In this document: piece after piece, positions 20,117 through 29,836 of the stretch | How positions within the stretch are numbered: the first letter of the stretch is position 1 | Layout: each line of letters starts with the position of its first letter | Source: Salibacter halophilus | GTDB taxonomy: Bacteria; Bacteroidota; Bacteroidia; Flavobacteriales_G; Salibacteraceae | Length of the DNA: 64,000 bases | Direction of reading: 5' to 3' | Assembly: GCF_008806325.1 (NCBI RefSeq) | Contig: NZ_WACR01000008.1 | Coordinates: 62,001-126,000 of the forward strand | Notes under the pieces: generated by a model | Database searches by the model: none | What the model saw: only the letters and a program-made list of their open reading frames with translations | What the model was told of the DNA's origin: nothing | Translations under genes and position numbers: made by a program

Positions 20117-20595
20117 AACTTGCTCAAGTCTACTTTCTCCTTGTGTTCAACCGGAAAACTCTTTTTGAGAAACAGGCAGCATTTACCTGTCACTTCACCT
20201 TTAACACCAACTTCAATTCCGCCCGTTAAAGCAGCCAGGAACATACCGCCCAGTTGTTCGGTTATCGCTTCCTTCAATGTTGTTTTAAGATGAACAGTAA
20301 GAGTTTGTTTACTATCGCCCTCAATTTTCAAATTTTGATCGAGTTGAGTATTACCCAATTCATTGCCATTGAGTGAAATGTCAAGGTCAGATCCGTTTAT
20401 CGTGAAACTCGATCTATTGGGGTTCATCACTGTTAGATCCAGTGAAAAGTAGAGCTCACTTTCTTTCAGATCCTTGATCTTGAAGTTTTCTACTTTTTGG
20501 ACTTCAACTTCTTCGAACTTCATGCAACCCAAAGTTGCAACGCTGATAATGAGCATTGCAACTATGAGTTTTATGTTTGAATGGATTGGTTTCAT
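20104..20595 (-). CDS. LEA14-like (WHy domain) lipoprotein
   Basis: The 163-residue protein has a lipoprotein signal peptide with lipobox TLGC (Cys24) and a single LEA type 2/WHy-like domain: a strand with ESELYFSLDLTVMNPN followed by TINGSDLDISLNGNELG. The NPN motif is typical of this fold, which binds hydrophobic or misfolded surfaces in other systems. It starts directly after the stop of the M20 dipeptidase gene (no gap), so the two are co-transcribed. A dispersed 10-mer at 20395-20404 encodes NGSDLD. Confidence 0.8.
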   Translation of the reverse strand: MKPIHSNIKLIVAMLIISVATLGCMKFEEVEVQKVENFKIKDLKESELYFSLDLTVMNPNRSSFTINGSDLDISLNGNELGNTQLDQNLKIEGDSKQTLTVHLKTTLKEAITEQLGGMFLAALTGGIEVGVKGEVTGKCCLFLKKSFPVEHKEKVDLSKFQLN

Positions 20596-21984
20596 CTACT
20601 TTTTCAGTTTGCTGTACTGATCGTAAAAGTGGACAATTGTTTCAATTCCGCGGTTGAAGTTCCAGACTCCGTAATTTTCATTCGGACTGTGAATTGCATC
20701 GGAGTTGAGTCCAAAACCGAGTAAAATACTTTTCATTTTGAGCGTTTCTTCAAACAGCGCAACAATTGGAATAGACCCACCGGATCTCAGTGGGATTGGC
20801 GTTTTGTTAAACGTTTGTTCCATCGCTTTTGAGGCGGCTTCGTATTCTACCATATCGATTGGAGAAACATAAGGTGTGCCACCGTGAAGGTAATTGACAT
20901 CTACTGTGACGTAATCAGGAGCGATGTTGTTGAGGTGCTCACCGATCAGTTTCGTTATTTTCTCTGGAGATTGATTTGGTACGAGGCGCATTGATATTTT
21001 AGCATGAGCTTCTGACGGGATAATCGTTTTGGCACCCGGCTTGGTGTAACCGCCCCAAATTCCGTTGATGTCGAGTGTGGGTCTGATCGATTGCCTCTCC
21101 AAAGTAGAATATCCTTTTTCGCCCCATACTTCTTTAATGCCGAGTTCTTTTTTGTACTCTTCAAGATCAAACGGAGCGGCAGCCATGGCATCTCGTTCTT
21201 CCTTTGGTAAATCCTGAACATCATTATAGAATCCGGGAATCGTGATGTGGTTGTTTTCATCGTGTAAATCAGCGATGATACGTGATAGAATGTTGATCGG
21301 ATTGGCAACTGCCCCGCCATATAGCCCTGAGTGCAGGTCACGGTTCGGACCAGTAACTTTTACTTCTACATAGCTCATTCCTCTCAATCCGGTAGTAATG
21401 GAAGGGTTTTCTTTGCTGAGCATAGAAGTGTCTGATATCAAAATGACATCTCCGCTAAGTTTTTCTTTGTTGGCATTGAGGAATTCCGGTAAACTCGGAG
21501 ACCCTACTTCTTCCTCACCTTCAATCATGAATTTGACATTGCAGGGCAATTCGTCATTCTGGATCATTGCCTCAAGCGCCTTTACGTGCATGAACATTTG
21601 CCCTTTGTCATCGCATGCTCCGCGGGCGTAAATAGCTCCCTCAGGGTGCGTTTCCGTTTTTTTGATTACCGGCTCAAATGGATCGGTGTCCCAGAGTTCA
21701 ACCGGATCTGCGGGCTGAACATCGTAATGTCCGTAAACCACGACAGTCGGTTTAGCCGGATCGATGATCTTTTCTGCATAAACCACGGGATGTCCTTTGG
21801 TTTCACATATTTCAGCTTTGTCGACACCGGCTTTTTCCAGGCTGTTTTTCACAGCTTTAGCAGCCGATATCACATCATTTTTGTAATTTTCGTCCGTACT
21901 TACGCTCGGAATGCGTAACAAATCGAATAATTCGTTTAAAAAACGGTCCTTGTTTTGAGAAATATAACTTAACGTATTGTTCAT
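20596..21984 (-). CDS. M20 family dipeptidase / metallopeptidase
   Basis: The 462-residue protein has all main M20 zinc-site motifs: VVYGHYDVQPAD (His and catalytic Asp), ARGACDDKGQ (bridging Asp), EGEEEVGSPS (catalytic and ligand Glu), LISDTSML (Asp ligand) and the C-terminal DAIHSPNENYG (His ligand). The family cleaves short peptides, and the length and order match bacterial and eukaryotic CNDP-like dipeptidases. No signal peptide is seen, so it should be cytoplasmic. Confidence 0.95.
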   Translation of the reverse strand: MNNTLSYISQNKDRFLNELFDLLRIPSVSTDENYKNDVISAAKAVKNSLEKAGVDKAEICETKGHPVVYAEKIIDPAKPTVVVYGHYDVQPADPVELWDTDPFEPVIKKTETHPEGAIYARGACDDKGQMFMHVKALEAMIQNDELPCNVKFMIEGEEEVGSPSLPEFLNANKEKLSGDVILISDTSMLSKENPSITTGLRGMSYVEVKVTGPNRDLHSGLYGGAVANPINILSRIIADLHDENNHITIPGFYNDVQDLPKEERDAMAAAPFDLEEYKKELGIKEVWGEKGYSTLERQSIRPTLDINGIWGGYTKPGAKTIIPSEAHAKISMRLVPNQSPEKITKLIGEHLNNIAPDYVTVDVNYLHGGTPYVSPIDMVEYEAASKAMEQTFNKTPIPLRSGGSIPIVALFEETLKMKSILLGFGLNSDAIHSPNENYGVWNFNRGIETIVHFYDQYSKLKK

Positions 21985-22041
21985 AGAGGCAACCTTTTGA
22001 AATACAAACGTCTTATTTTTTTGAGAGATATAGGAGAAATT

Positions 22042-25000
22042 ATGAGAAGAATATTAGGACTTATACTTATTGTTTTTTGTGCGAACTTATCATTTGCACA
22101 AATGAACTTCTCTACTAACCCACCATATAATACTGTCAATCACTTGATCAATAATGTGTTTAGTGATGGTTCTGTTCAAATCACAAATATTGATTCTGTA
22201 GGTGTGTCATCACAATTTGGTTATTTTTCAAATGGTATGGGAGCCGTTGGTATAGATAGTGGAGTTGTTATGGCGACAGATGCTATTGGCGGATTTGGAA
22301 TATGCAATTCATGTGGTGGCCCAGCGGCACCAAATCCTCCTGCAACAGCTCCAGGTTTTCCCTGGATGGCAGGTAATCTTGTTCAAACTTCGACAAGTGT
22401 TCCTGCACTTATAGGTGAAAGTTTTACCGGTGCTCAGTCAATTAATAATCGGGCAGCCATTTCTTTTGATTTTATTCCACAACAGGATACAATGCGGTTT
22501 GAATTTGTGTTTGCATCGAGTGAGTGGGACAGTTGGCCATGTTCAATATTCAATGATGTATTTGGTTTTTATGTAGCCGGTCCTGGTATTACCGGTCCAT
22601 ACAATGCACCTCCCGGATTTGCAAATGCTCAAAATTTCGCACTAGTTCCTGGGACTAATATTCCGATAACAATATCTTCAATAACAAGTCCAACAGCTCC
22701 AGGTGGATGCTCACAATCTCATAATAGCCAGTATTATGTTAATGGTGTTGGTAATACGAGTTTAAATGCCAAAACAACTGTTTTGGAAATTGTATTTCCA
22801 GTGCAAAGGTGTCAAACTTATAATTTTACCATGGCTATAGCTAATGGTTCAGATCAGGCACTGCAGTCAGCTGTTTTCATGGCAGGGAATAGTTTTGGGA
22901 CAACTTCTCCTTTTACTGCCAGTATTGAACCTTCTTATACTGAACTAGGAGGAGATTCAGTGTTGTACGAAGGATGTGGGGGAGGAGATTTAACTTTTAC
23001 AAGAAATGATTCTGCTTTATTAGCTGATTCTATTCCTTTAATTATTTCAGGTTCTGCTATAAATGGAGTTGATTACTCAACACTTCCTGATACAGCTTAC
23101 TTTGCTCAGGGGCAAGATAGTTTGACATTGCCGTTTGATGTCTTCAATGATGGAATAATTGAAGGTGATGAAACTTTGAAAATATTCATCAACGATACTA
23201 CTGTTCAACTTGGATGTTCAAGTGTAACAGGTGATACTTTGGAGTTGATTATCAGGGATCCTGTTGATTTAAACAGAGAGTCTATTACCAATGATACAAT
23301 TATTTGTACAGATCAAAATATACCTGTCGAATTTCAACCTGATACAGGTTTGTTCCCATTGACATATCAATGGAGCAACGGAGATACGAACAGTTCATTT
23401 GTGGTCCCTTCCATTATTCAGGACACGAACTTTATCGTCACCGTGACAGATGCCTGTGGAATTGATACACTCATTGATACCGCACGAGTCATTGTCGATA
23501 ATCCGCCCACTTCTATTGAAACTCCAGGAGATACAATTGATTGTGAATCGCCAGGGGCACAGGTTAACGTGATTACTTATGATTCTATGCCAGGTTTGCA
23601 ATACAACTGGAGCACGAATCAAACTACTACAAGTTTTTATCAAAACAACCCGTACATCACGACAAACTACGTGGTTACTGTAACGCAGAATTGTGCTAAC
23701 TACTTCCTCACAGATACTTTTACATTGTTTGTCGATAATCCTCCTTTTACACTGGAAACACAGGATGACACAATCAATTGTACTGATCCACCTGTTACGA
23801 TTGGACCTGAAGTGAGTTATACAACTCCCAACTTCTCGTTCCAGTGGGGGAATGGTTCACAGGACTCTTCCATTACGGTTCAGCCAGTAAGTTCAACGAC
23901 TTATGTTGTTTCTGTAACTGATGCTTGCGGAGTTAGGACTGTAGTCGATTCAATAACTGTTTATGTAGATAATGATCCGATTATTACTTCAACTGAAAAC
24001 GAATTGATCAACTGTGTTGGCGACTCTGCTGATATGGAAATTCAAATACAAGGTGGTTATCCTCCTTACAGTGTTCAATGGAGCTCAGGTGGAACAGACT
24101 CTATCGAAACTGTTGCGGGAAATTTAGGTACGCAAACATACACGGTGAGCGTGACTGATATTTGTCAGATCGATACCGTTACAGAACAGGTGAATGTAGT
24201 TGTTCGTCAATACGAAGATCTTCAAATTGCTCCGCTACAAAATGAAACACTCCTTTGTAAAGGCGATCAATTTGAAGTTGGACCTGCTCAGGTTCTTGGT
24301 GGTTCCGGAGATAATGTCGTTTCCTGGAACAACTGGGATGATGAAACCAATCTTGCCTGGGGAGTAACAGATACGAATATTACTTTCACTGTCAGAGCCG
24401 CAGACCTCTGTAATCTGGACTCTGCTCAAACTACTGTTCGGGTTATCGTACCGGATTATGATCCAATGGATCTGACCACTACAAATGATACTTTTATTTG
24501 TCCTTCAGATGAGGTAACAATTGGAGCACTGGCTTCAGGCGGAGCTGAAAGTGAAGGGTATGAATACAGCTGGGGCAATGGCAAAACAGGGAGTCAAATC
24601 CTGGTAAGCCCAAATCAGAGTCGCACTTACTACGTAACAGCAACTGATGTATGTGGTCATAAGGCTTATGCTGAGGTTTTTGTAGAGTCATCAATTCCAA
24701 CAGCCGATTTTGATTTTGAATTCATCGATCCGTTTAACGTGATGTTCGAGAATAAATCAACACAGGCCGATTCATTCTACTGGAACTTTGGTGATGGAAA
24801 CACTGATACCTTTATCGATCCAATGCATCAGTATGAAAATGATGTTACTCATAATGTGACACTGAAAGCAATCAATCAGTATGGCTGTTTTGATACTGTT
24901 ACCAAAGAACTCAACCCACCGTTGGTTGCTTTTATACCCAATGCTTTTACACCTAATGGTGATGGTCTTAATGATGTGTTTGAGTTGAATGGTGGCGGAA

Positions 25001-25224
25001 TTCGATCAGGAGAAAGTATACAAAAATTCAGCATTGTCATTTTCGATAGATGGGGAACTGAAATATTCTCGTCAAATGATCCCAACTTTAAATGGGATGG
25101 AATAGATCAAAACAACGGTAAAAAAGTTGGAATTGGCGTTTACCCATTCAAATTGACGATTGAAGGATACGGAACACAAAAAATTGAGATGAACGGATCT
25201 ATAACAATCCCCAGCGTAGATTAG
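22042..25224 (+). CDS. Large secreted adhesin-like protein with T9SS type B (CHU_C) sorting domain
   Basis: The 1060-residue protein has a signal peptide (RRILGLILIVFCANLSFAQ) when started at the ATG at 22042; the frame is open to a TTG at 21997, but that form would put 15 residues before the signal. Domains in order: a choice-of-anchor-L-like region (about 25-285, with FEFVFASSEWDSWP), a Calx-β-like stretch (about 295-395), six Cys-containing Ig-like repeats (about 415-885), a PKD-like domain (FYWNFGDGNTDTF) and a C-terminal gliding-motility-associated domain (IPNAFTPNGDGLNDVF ... DRWGTEIF). The last domain directs export by the type IX system. Confidence 0.93.
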   Translation: MRRILGLILIVFCANLSFAQMNFSTNPPYNTVNHLINNVFSDGSVQITNIDSVGVSSQFGYFSNGMGAVGIDSGVVMATDAIGGFGICNSCGGPAAPNPPATAPGFPWMAGNLVQTSTSVPALIGESFTGAQSINNRAAISFDFIPQQDTMRFEFVFASSEWDSWPCSIFNDVFGFYVAGPGITGPYNAPPGFANAQNFALVPGTNIPITISSITSPTAPGGCSQSHNSQYYVNGVGNTSLNAKTTVLEIVFPVQRCQTYNFTMAIANGSDQALQSAVFMAGNSFGTTSPFTASIEPSYTELGGDSVLYEGCGGGDLTFTRNDSALLADSIPLIISGSAINGVDYSTLPDTAYFAQGQDSLTLPFDVFNDGIIEGDETLKIFINDTTVQLGCSSVTGDTLELIIRDPVDLNRESITNDTIICTDQNIPVEFQPDTGLFPLTYQWSNGDTNSSFVVPSIIQDTNFIVTVTDACGIDTLIDTARVIVDNPPTSIETPGDTIDCESPGAQVNVITYDSMPGLQYNWSTNQTTTSFYQNNPYITTNYVVTVTQNCANYFLTDTFTLFVDNPPFTLETQDDTINCTDPPVTIGPEVSYTTPNFSFQWGNGSQDSSITVQPVSSTTYVVSVTDACGVRTVVDSITVYVDNDPIITSTENELINCVGDSADMEIQIQGGYPPYSVQWSSGGTDSIETVAGNLGTQTYTVSVTDICQIDTVTEQVNVVVRQYEDLQIAPLQNETLLCKGDQFEVGPAQVLGGSGDNVVSWNNWDDETNLAWGVTDTNITFTVRAADLCNLDSAQTTVRVIVPDYDPMDLTTTNDTFICPSDEVTIGALASGGAESEGYEYSWGNGKTGSQILVSPNQSRTYYVTATDVCGHKAYAEVFVESSIPTADFDFEFIDPFNVMFENKSTQADSFYWNFGDGNTDTFIDPMHQYENDVTHNVTLKAINQYGCFDTVTKELNPPLVAFIPNAFTPNGDGLNDVFELNGGGIRSGESIQKFSIVIFDRWGTEIFSSNDPNFKWDGIDQNNGKKVGIGVYPFKLTIEGYGTQKIEMNGSITIPSVD
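23284..24690 (+). repeat. Six tandem Ig-like repeats within the T9SS cargo protein
   Basis: The encoded protein contains six units of about 70-85 residues. Each begins with an asn/asp-x-T-x-x-C block (NDTIIC, GDTIDC, DDTINC, NELINC, NETLLC, NDTFIC), has a central Trp strand (YQWSNG, YNWSTN, FQWGNG, VQWSSG) and ends with TVTDAC or a variant before a short hydrophobic strand. Cysteine pairs are conserved between units. DNA identity between units is low, so they are old repeats. Confidence 0.75.
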
Positions 25225-25225
25225 A

Positions 25226-26194
25226 TCACTCACTCAGTTTAAAATAAACTGTAAAAGCCGTTTCGCCTCGTGAGGTTGAAGCGGCTTTTATTTTTCCGCC
25301 CATTGCATCGGTGAAAAACTTCACAAGGAATAATCCCAATCCGGTTCCTTTACTGTTTCTAGTGTTTTCATCGCCCAATCTGTAAAATTTTTCGAAAATC
25401 TGATTGAGTTCTTTTTCGGGAATCGTTGTCCCTTTATTTTTTACGGTCAGAGCCACACTTTGAGCTTGCTCTTCAACCACTATCTCTACAGGTTCGCTTG
25501 TCGTGCCGTATTTGAGTGCATTTTCGTAGAGGTTGGTGAAAATAGATTGAATAGCCGTAAGGTCAGCATCGATGAAAATATTATTGTTGATTTTCTTTTC
25601 AACTTTGTGAGTATCCTGAGGATGGTTCTCAATTAACTGCTCAATTGTCCTTGATAGATTGATGCGTTCAATTTTAAATTGGAATGAATTATCTTCCAGT
25701 TTTGCAGCGAGCAGAATGTTGTTTACGAGTTTAGACTGTCTTTCGACATCTAGTAAGGCTTTACTAAGGAGGTTTTCTTTTTTCTCTTCAGGAATGGATT
25801 GGCGTTTTAAAAGTGTTTGGAGGTAGAGCTTTATAGATGCGAGAGGGGAGTTCAATTCGTGCGTCACACTCAACAAGAAATTCTGTTGTTGACGAGCCAG
25901 CGAAAATTCGCGCATAAACGACTTTTTAACCTGGTAAAAACCGATAAAAAGAAGCGTGAGAAAAACAGATCCTTCGCCAATAACCATCAGGAGTTTTTTG
26001 TGGAGTGCATTGTCAAATTCTGAAAGGTCACTTTGGCTCGATTCGTCTTTCATGACAGCTACCTCTTTTTTGAGATCAGTAATTTCAACATTCATTTCAA
26101 AAATGAGATAAGCCCACCATCCAAATTGCAGGAATACATAAAAGACGAGCGCGTAAAAAACAATTAACGGTTTTGGGTTCTTACTCTTCTTCAT
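25226..26194 (-). CDS. Sensor histidine kinase, orphan
   Basis: The 322-residue protein has two membrane helices (about residues 10-32 and 68-88) flanking a short periplasmic loop, then the dimerisation/H-box SVTHELNSPLASIKL (His112), the N-box TNLYENALKYG, and a GTGLGLFLVKFF G-box. There is no HAMP, PAS or other sensor domain, and no response regulator is encoded on either side, so the partner is unknown. It lies downstream of tRNA-Phe on the same strand, separated by a terminator. Its stop lies two bases from that of the convergent T9SS cargo gene. Confidence 0.92.
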   Translation of the reverse strand: MKKSKNPKPLIVFYALVFYVFLQFGWWAYLIFEMNVEITDLKKEVAVMKDESSQSDLSEFDNALHKKLLMVIGEGSVFLTLLFIGFYQVKKSFMREFSLARQQQNFLLSVTHELNSPLASIKLYLQTLLKRQSIPEEKKENLLSKALLDVERQSKLVNNILLAAKLEDNSFQFKIERINLSRTIEQLIENHPQDTHKVEKKINNNIFIDADLTAIQSIFTNLYENALKYGTTSEPVEIVVEEQAQSVALTVKNKGTTIPEKELNQIFEKFYRLGDENTRNSKGTGLGLFLVKFFTDAMGGKIKAASTSRGETAFTVYFKLSE

Positions 26195-26277
26195 GCCTGC
26201 AATTTAGCGTTTATGTATGCAAAGCTGAATAAAAAGTGACGAAAAGGTATAATGAAGGAGATTTTAAAAAGGGGTGT

Positions 26278-26308
26278 AAAAAACAAAAGCCCCATGATTG
26301 GGGCTTTT
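26278..26308 (-). terminator. Rho-independent terminator of tRNA-Phe
   Basis: Read on the minus strand, a perfect 9-bp stem AAAAGCCCC / GGGGCTTTT (arms 26300-26308 and 26285-26293, loop of six bases) is followed by GTTTTTT. It lies five bases past the 3' end of the tRNA. Confidence 0.9.
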
Positions 26309-26312
26309 GAAG

Positions 26313-26385
<73 letters not shown>

Positions 26386-26449
26386 GTTTTTAAATCGGGC
26401 GACAAAGCTAATAAAATATTCATAACACCAACTCCTTTTCAATTAAAAT

Positions 26450-26457
26450 TACCTTTG
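26450..26457 (+). promoter_or_regulatory. Candidate -7 element TACCTTTG before coaX
   Basis: TACCTTTG matches TAnnTTTG and lies 13 bases before the coaX ATG. No TTG is present at the usual upstream distance. The divergent tRNA-Phe gene begins about 65 bases away, so separate promoters are needed here. Confidence 0.4.
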
Positions 26458-26470
26458 CGCCATTAAAATT

Positions 26471-27193
26471 ATGCAGCTCACATTTGACATAGGAAACTCG
26501 CGTATAAAATTCGGAGTGTTTAAAGACTCTAAGCTTATTGAATCTGGGGTTGTGGAAAAGGTTTCGCAATTAGATGATTACGCCTCTAGTTGGCGTGCGG
26601 CCGGAGTTTCCAAAGGGATTTATTCAAGTGTTGGTAAGCCGGAGGTGGAAAAGGATCTGACCAATAAACTCAGTTTCATCCAGCTGATGAAACTCACTCA
26701 CGATACATCATTACCCATCAAACTCGATTATGAAACACCCAAAACTTTAGGAATTGACAGAATAGCTGTTAGTGTTGGTGGTTTTTCAGGCAATGTTGAT
26801 ACAATGGTGATTGATGCGGGGAGTTGTATCACCTACGATATTGTATCGAGGGATGGCTATTATAGAGGTGGAGCCATAACACCTGGAATAAAAATGCGAT
26901 TGAAGGCAATGCATCATTTTACTGCACGTTTACCATTATTGGATGATTTGGTTGATGTGAGTTTTCCCTCAAAGTCTACAGGTGATTGTATGCAGTTGGG
27001 AGGAGTCACCTCAGTAGAGCATGAAATGAAGGGATTTATCGCTGAGTTTAACAAGATTTATAATAATGGTCGTGTTTTACTGACAGGTGGAGACACTGTT
27101 TACTTGGCTGAAGGATTAAAAAATCACATTTTTGCTGACAATTTTTTGCAACTGAAAGGATTAAACGAAATACTGAACTATCAAAGCAAGTAA
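26471..27193 (+). CDS. coaX: Type III pantothenate kinase
   Basis: CoaX phosphorylates pantothenate in the first step of coenzyme A synthesis and is the form insensitive to feedback by CoA. The 240-residue protein has the ASKHA motifs TFDIGNSRIKFGVF (phosphate 1), GIDRIAVSVGGF, VIDAGSCITYDIV (Asp115) and GGAITPGIKMRL. It heads a run of envelope genes (outer-membrane protein, TPR protein, lptC). Its stop codon overlaps the likely start of the next gene. A dispersed 10-mer at 26653-26662 encodes KDLTN. Confidence 0.96.
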   Translation: MQLTFDIGNSRIKFGVFKDSKLIESGVVEKVSQLDDYASSWRAAGVSKGIYSSVGKPEVEKDLTNKLSFIQLMKLTHDTSLPIKLDYETPKTLGIDRIAVSVGGFSGNVDTMVIDAGSCITYDIVSRDGYYRGGAITPGIKMRLKAMHHFTARLPLLDDLVDVSFPSKSTGDCMQLGGVTSVEHEMKGFIAEFNKIYNNGRVLLTGGDTVYLAEGLKNHIFADNFLQLKGLNEILNYQSK

Positions 27194-28502
27194 ATACATA
27201 CTCCTGCTATTAGCGTTATTTGGTCTTTTTGAGGCCAGTGCCCAGTCTAAACCAAATTCCCCGTACACCATCTTTGGTTTGGGAACCCCTGTTAAGGAGG
27301 GCTTTGTGAACAATTTCGCAATGGGCGGAGTTAATCGCTACATGTTTGATAACTATATTATCAATCCTTACAACCCGGCAACATATGCTCATCTTGAATC
27401 TACAACATTCGATATGGGACTTCATTATGTGAGATTCAATACTGACGGAGAAAATGCTTCTCAAACAACAGATAATGCCGGATTACGCTATTTTGGCCTC
27501 GGTTTTCCAATCGCAGATCGCTGGGGTTGGGCAATGGGAATGGTTCCACACACTGAGGTTGGTTACGAGTTTACCCGAATTGCACAGGTTGATGGTATGA
27601 ACTCTACATCGACATATAGCGGTGAAGGAGGTCTCAATAAAGTGTATGGAGGATTGGGCTTTGAAGCAATTAAAGACACGAATACAACATTGAGTATTGG
27701 TGCTAACTTCCTTTATTTTTTCGGTCCGACCCAATCGATGACTCGTGTTTCATACGATGACGGAGGTGCAGGAACTTACTCATCAGTAATTGAAGAAGGT
27801 CTCAATGCATCTGATGTGAATTTTGATTTAGGTGTACACTTTAGACAGGATCTGACCAAAGCACTAGCCAAAAAACGATCTAAGCGAATTTATTTCAATT
27901 TTGGCGCTTCAGGAATGATGCCAACTACACTTAAAACAAGGAGAAGAACAGAGGCTTACAGCTCTTTTTCAACTCCAAAAGATTTCGTTCGTAACAGAGA
28001 AGATACAATTGGCATGACACTTCCTTTTGAAGCTGGAGGTGGCTTCTCATTTGAGTTCGTGGATATAAACAAGAAAAGCAGATTTATTTTAGGGGCTAAC
28101 TTAGAATATACAAACTGGAGTGAATTTGCAGTAGATGACAGAAATGCAGGATTAAATGATTCCTACACAGCTTCGCTTGGAATGCAATACAACCCTAATG
28201 AAAGAGCCATAAGAGGATTGTTGGAAATCATGCGCTACAGGGCTGGTTTGCGCTATACATCAACTCATATCAATCTTAATAATGAGTCAGTTACCGATTA
28301 TGGCATGAGTTTTGGACTTTCAATACCGTTGATCGCCTCAAAGTCGATTACCTCAACATCTACGACAATTAATTTAGGTGCTGAGTTCGGAATTAGAGGT
28401 GATAACGCAATTATAAGTGAGCAATACTCGAAATTTATTTTTGGAGTATCGCTAACCCCAAGTTTTTGGGACGAATGGTTTAAAAGAAAGAAAATTGATT
28501 AA
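27180..28502 (+). CDS. Outer-membrane β-barrel protein with a probable ATC start
   Basis: The mature protein (about 420 residues) has the aromatic strand pattern of an outer-membrane barrel (NPATYAHLESTTFDMGLHYV; INLGAEFGIRG near the C-terminus). A clear signal peptide, KASKYILLLLALFGLFEASAQ, lies in frame upstream of the first usual start codon. A TGA at 27174-27176 closes the frame upstream. No ATG, GTG or TTG lies before or in the signal peptide, and the best candidate is ATC at 27180, giving MKASKY. It would overlap coaX by 14 bases. A TTG at 27279 would start inside the mature protein. A dispersed 10-mer lies at 27848. Confidence 0.75.
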   Translation: MKASKYILLLLALFGLFEASAQSKPNSPYTIFGLGTPVKEGFVNNFAMGGVNRYMFDNYIINPYNPATYAHLESTTFDMGLHYVRFNTDGENASQTTDNAGLRYFGLGFPIADRWGWAMGMVPHTEVGYEFTRIAQVDGMNSTSTYSGEGGLNKVYGGLGFEAIKDTNTTLSIGANFLYFFGPTQSMTRVSYDDGGAGTYSSVIEEGLNASDVNFDLGVHFRQDLTKALAKKRSKRIYFNFGASGMMPTTLKTRRRTEAYSSFSTPKDFVRNREDTIGMTLPFEAGGGFSFEFVDINKKSRFILGANLEYTNWSEFAVDDRNAGLNDSYTASLGMQYNPNERAIRGLLEIMRYRAGLRYTSTHINLNNESVTDYGMSFGLSIPLIASKSITSTSTTINLGAEFGIRGDNAIISEQYSKFIFGVSLTPSFWDEWFKRKKID

Positions 28503-28519
28503 TTAAAATCCTTAATAAC

Positions 28520-29836
28520 ATGAAAGGTAAGTTAATAGCAGTTGTTGTTTTAAGTTTTTTGAGTACAAGTCTTTTTGCTCAGGACGAAAAGAAATATGGT
28601 GAAACTGAGGAAGAGCAGGTAGAGTGTAAAAAGAACCTGTCTCTGTACAAGGAGTTTTATGACCAAAAAGCTTACAAAGAAGCTAAGACACCATTGATGA
28701 ATGCAATCGAAATTTGTCCTACATCGAGTAAGAATATGTACATACGTGGTGTAAATATCTATGAGCATTTCGTAGAAAAAGCTGACAAGGAAGGTATGGC
28801 TGAAATGAAAGCTGCTTATGTCGATACGCTAATGATGATTTACGATAAGCGTATTGAAGCTTTTGGTCAAAGAGGATATGTTCTGGGCCGTAAAGGAACT
28901 GATCTCTTGCGTCACGGATCTAAAGAAGATTATCAGGAAGCATATGATATTCTTACTGAAGCTTATGAGTTGAGAGGAAATGAAATGCAACCTGGTGCTT
29001 TGGCTGCCTATTATCAGTCAGCTTATCAGCTTGCGGCTCGCAAACAACTTCCGGTTGAAGATTTGTTGGCTCTTTACCCAAAACTCGATGCTGTTGTAAA
29101 AGCGAACCAGGGAGGTAAGTATGAAAAAGCATACAACTCTGCCGGAAAGCAATTGGACAAAATCTTTAGTGCAGTTGCTTCATGTGAAGATCTTGTAAAT
29201 ATATACACTCCAAAGTTTGAAGAGAACAAACAGGATACTGCTGTTCTCGAGCAAATTGTAAACCTCTTTGATAAGAAGAGCTGTACAGATGAAGAGCTTT
29301 ACCTACTCGCATCAGTTGAGTTGGATAAAATGAAACCTTCTGCTGATTCTAAATACGGAATTGGAGTGGGGTACCTCAAAAAAGAAGAGTACACTAAGGC
29401 AATTGATTATCTCAGCAAAGCGGTTGAGAAGCTAGAGGATAATGAAAAGTTACTCAAAGCTTACGAGTATATTGCTAGAGCTCAAAATAAACAGAGCAAT
29501 TATCCCGCAGCAAAGCAGGCAGCTCTTAAGATGTTGGAAATTGACGATTCAAACGGAACTGCTTACTTGCTAATAGGTGATGCTTATTTCTACGGATCAA
29601 AATCTGTTGGTGAAAATGTTTGTGAAAAAGCTGGCGGACTTTGGGCAGCTATTCCAAAATACAACAGAGCAGCTTCATTAGATCCTTCACTGAAGGAAAC
29701 TGCTGGCAAGAAAATCGGCTATGTGAAAGCGCAATTCCCAAAGAAAGAGGATTGCTTCTTCCACAACATGACTGAAGGACAGGAATACAAAGTAGGCGGA
29801 TGGATCAATGAAACAGTTTCCGTCCAGGTTAAATAA
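28520..29836 (+). CDS. TPR-repeat exported protein
   Basis: The 438-residue protein has a signal peptide (KGKLIAVVVLSFLSTSLFAQ) and mostly helical content with TPR-like units, clearest at YTKAIDYLSKAVEKLEDNEK and NYPAAKQAALKMLEIDDSN (about residues 290-355). It lies 17 bases after the outer-membrane protein gene and overlaps lptC by one base (TAATG). A scaffold role in the envelope is likely, but the partner is not known. Confidence 0.85.
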   Translation: MKGKLIAVVVLSFLSTSLFAQDEKKYGETEEEQVECKKNLSLYKEFYDQKAYKEAKTPLMNAIEICPTSSKNMYIRGVNIYEHFVEKADKEGMAEMKAAYVDTLMMIYDKRIEAFGQRGYVLGRKGTDLLRHGSKEDYQEAYDILTEAYELRGNEMQPGALAAYYQSAYQLAARKQLPVEDLLALYPKLDAVVKANQGGKYEKAYNSAGKQLDKIFSAVASCEDLVNIYTPKFEENKQDTAVLEQIVNLFDKKSCTDEELYLLASVELDKMKPSADSKYGIGVGYLKKEEYTKAIDYLSKAVEKLEDNEKLLKAYEYIARAQNKQSNYPAAKQAALKMLEIDDSNGTAYLLIGDAYFYGSKSVGENVCEKAGGLWAAIPKYNRAASLDPSLKETAGKKIGYVKAQFPKKEDCFFHNMTEGQEYKVGGWINETVSVQVK

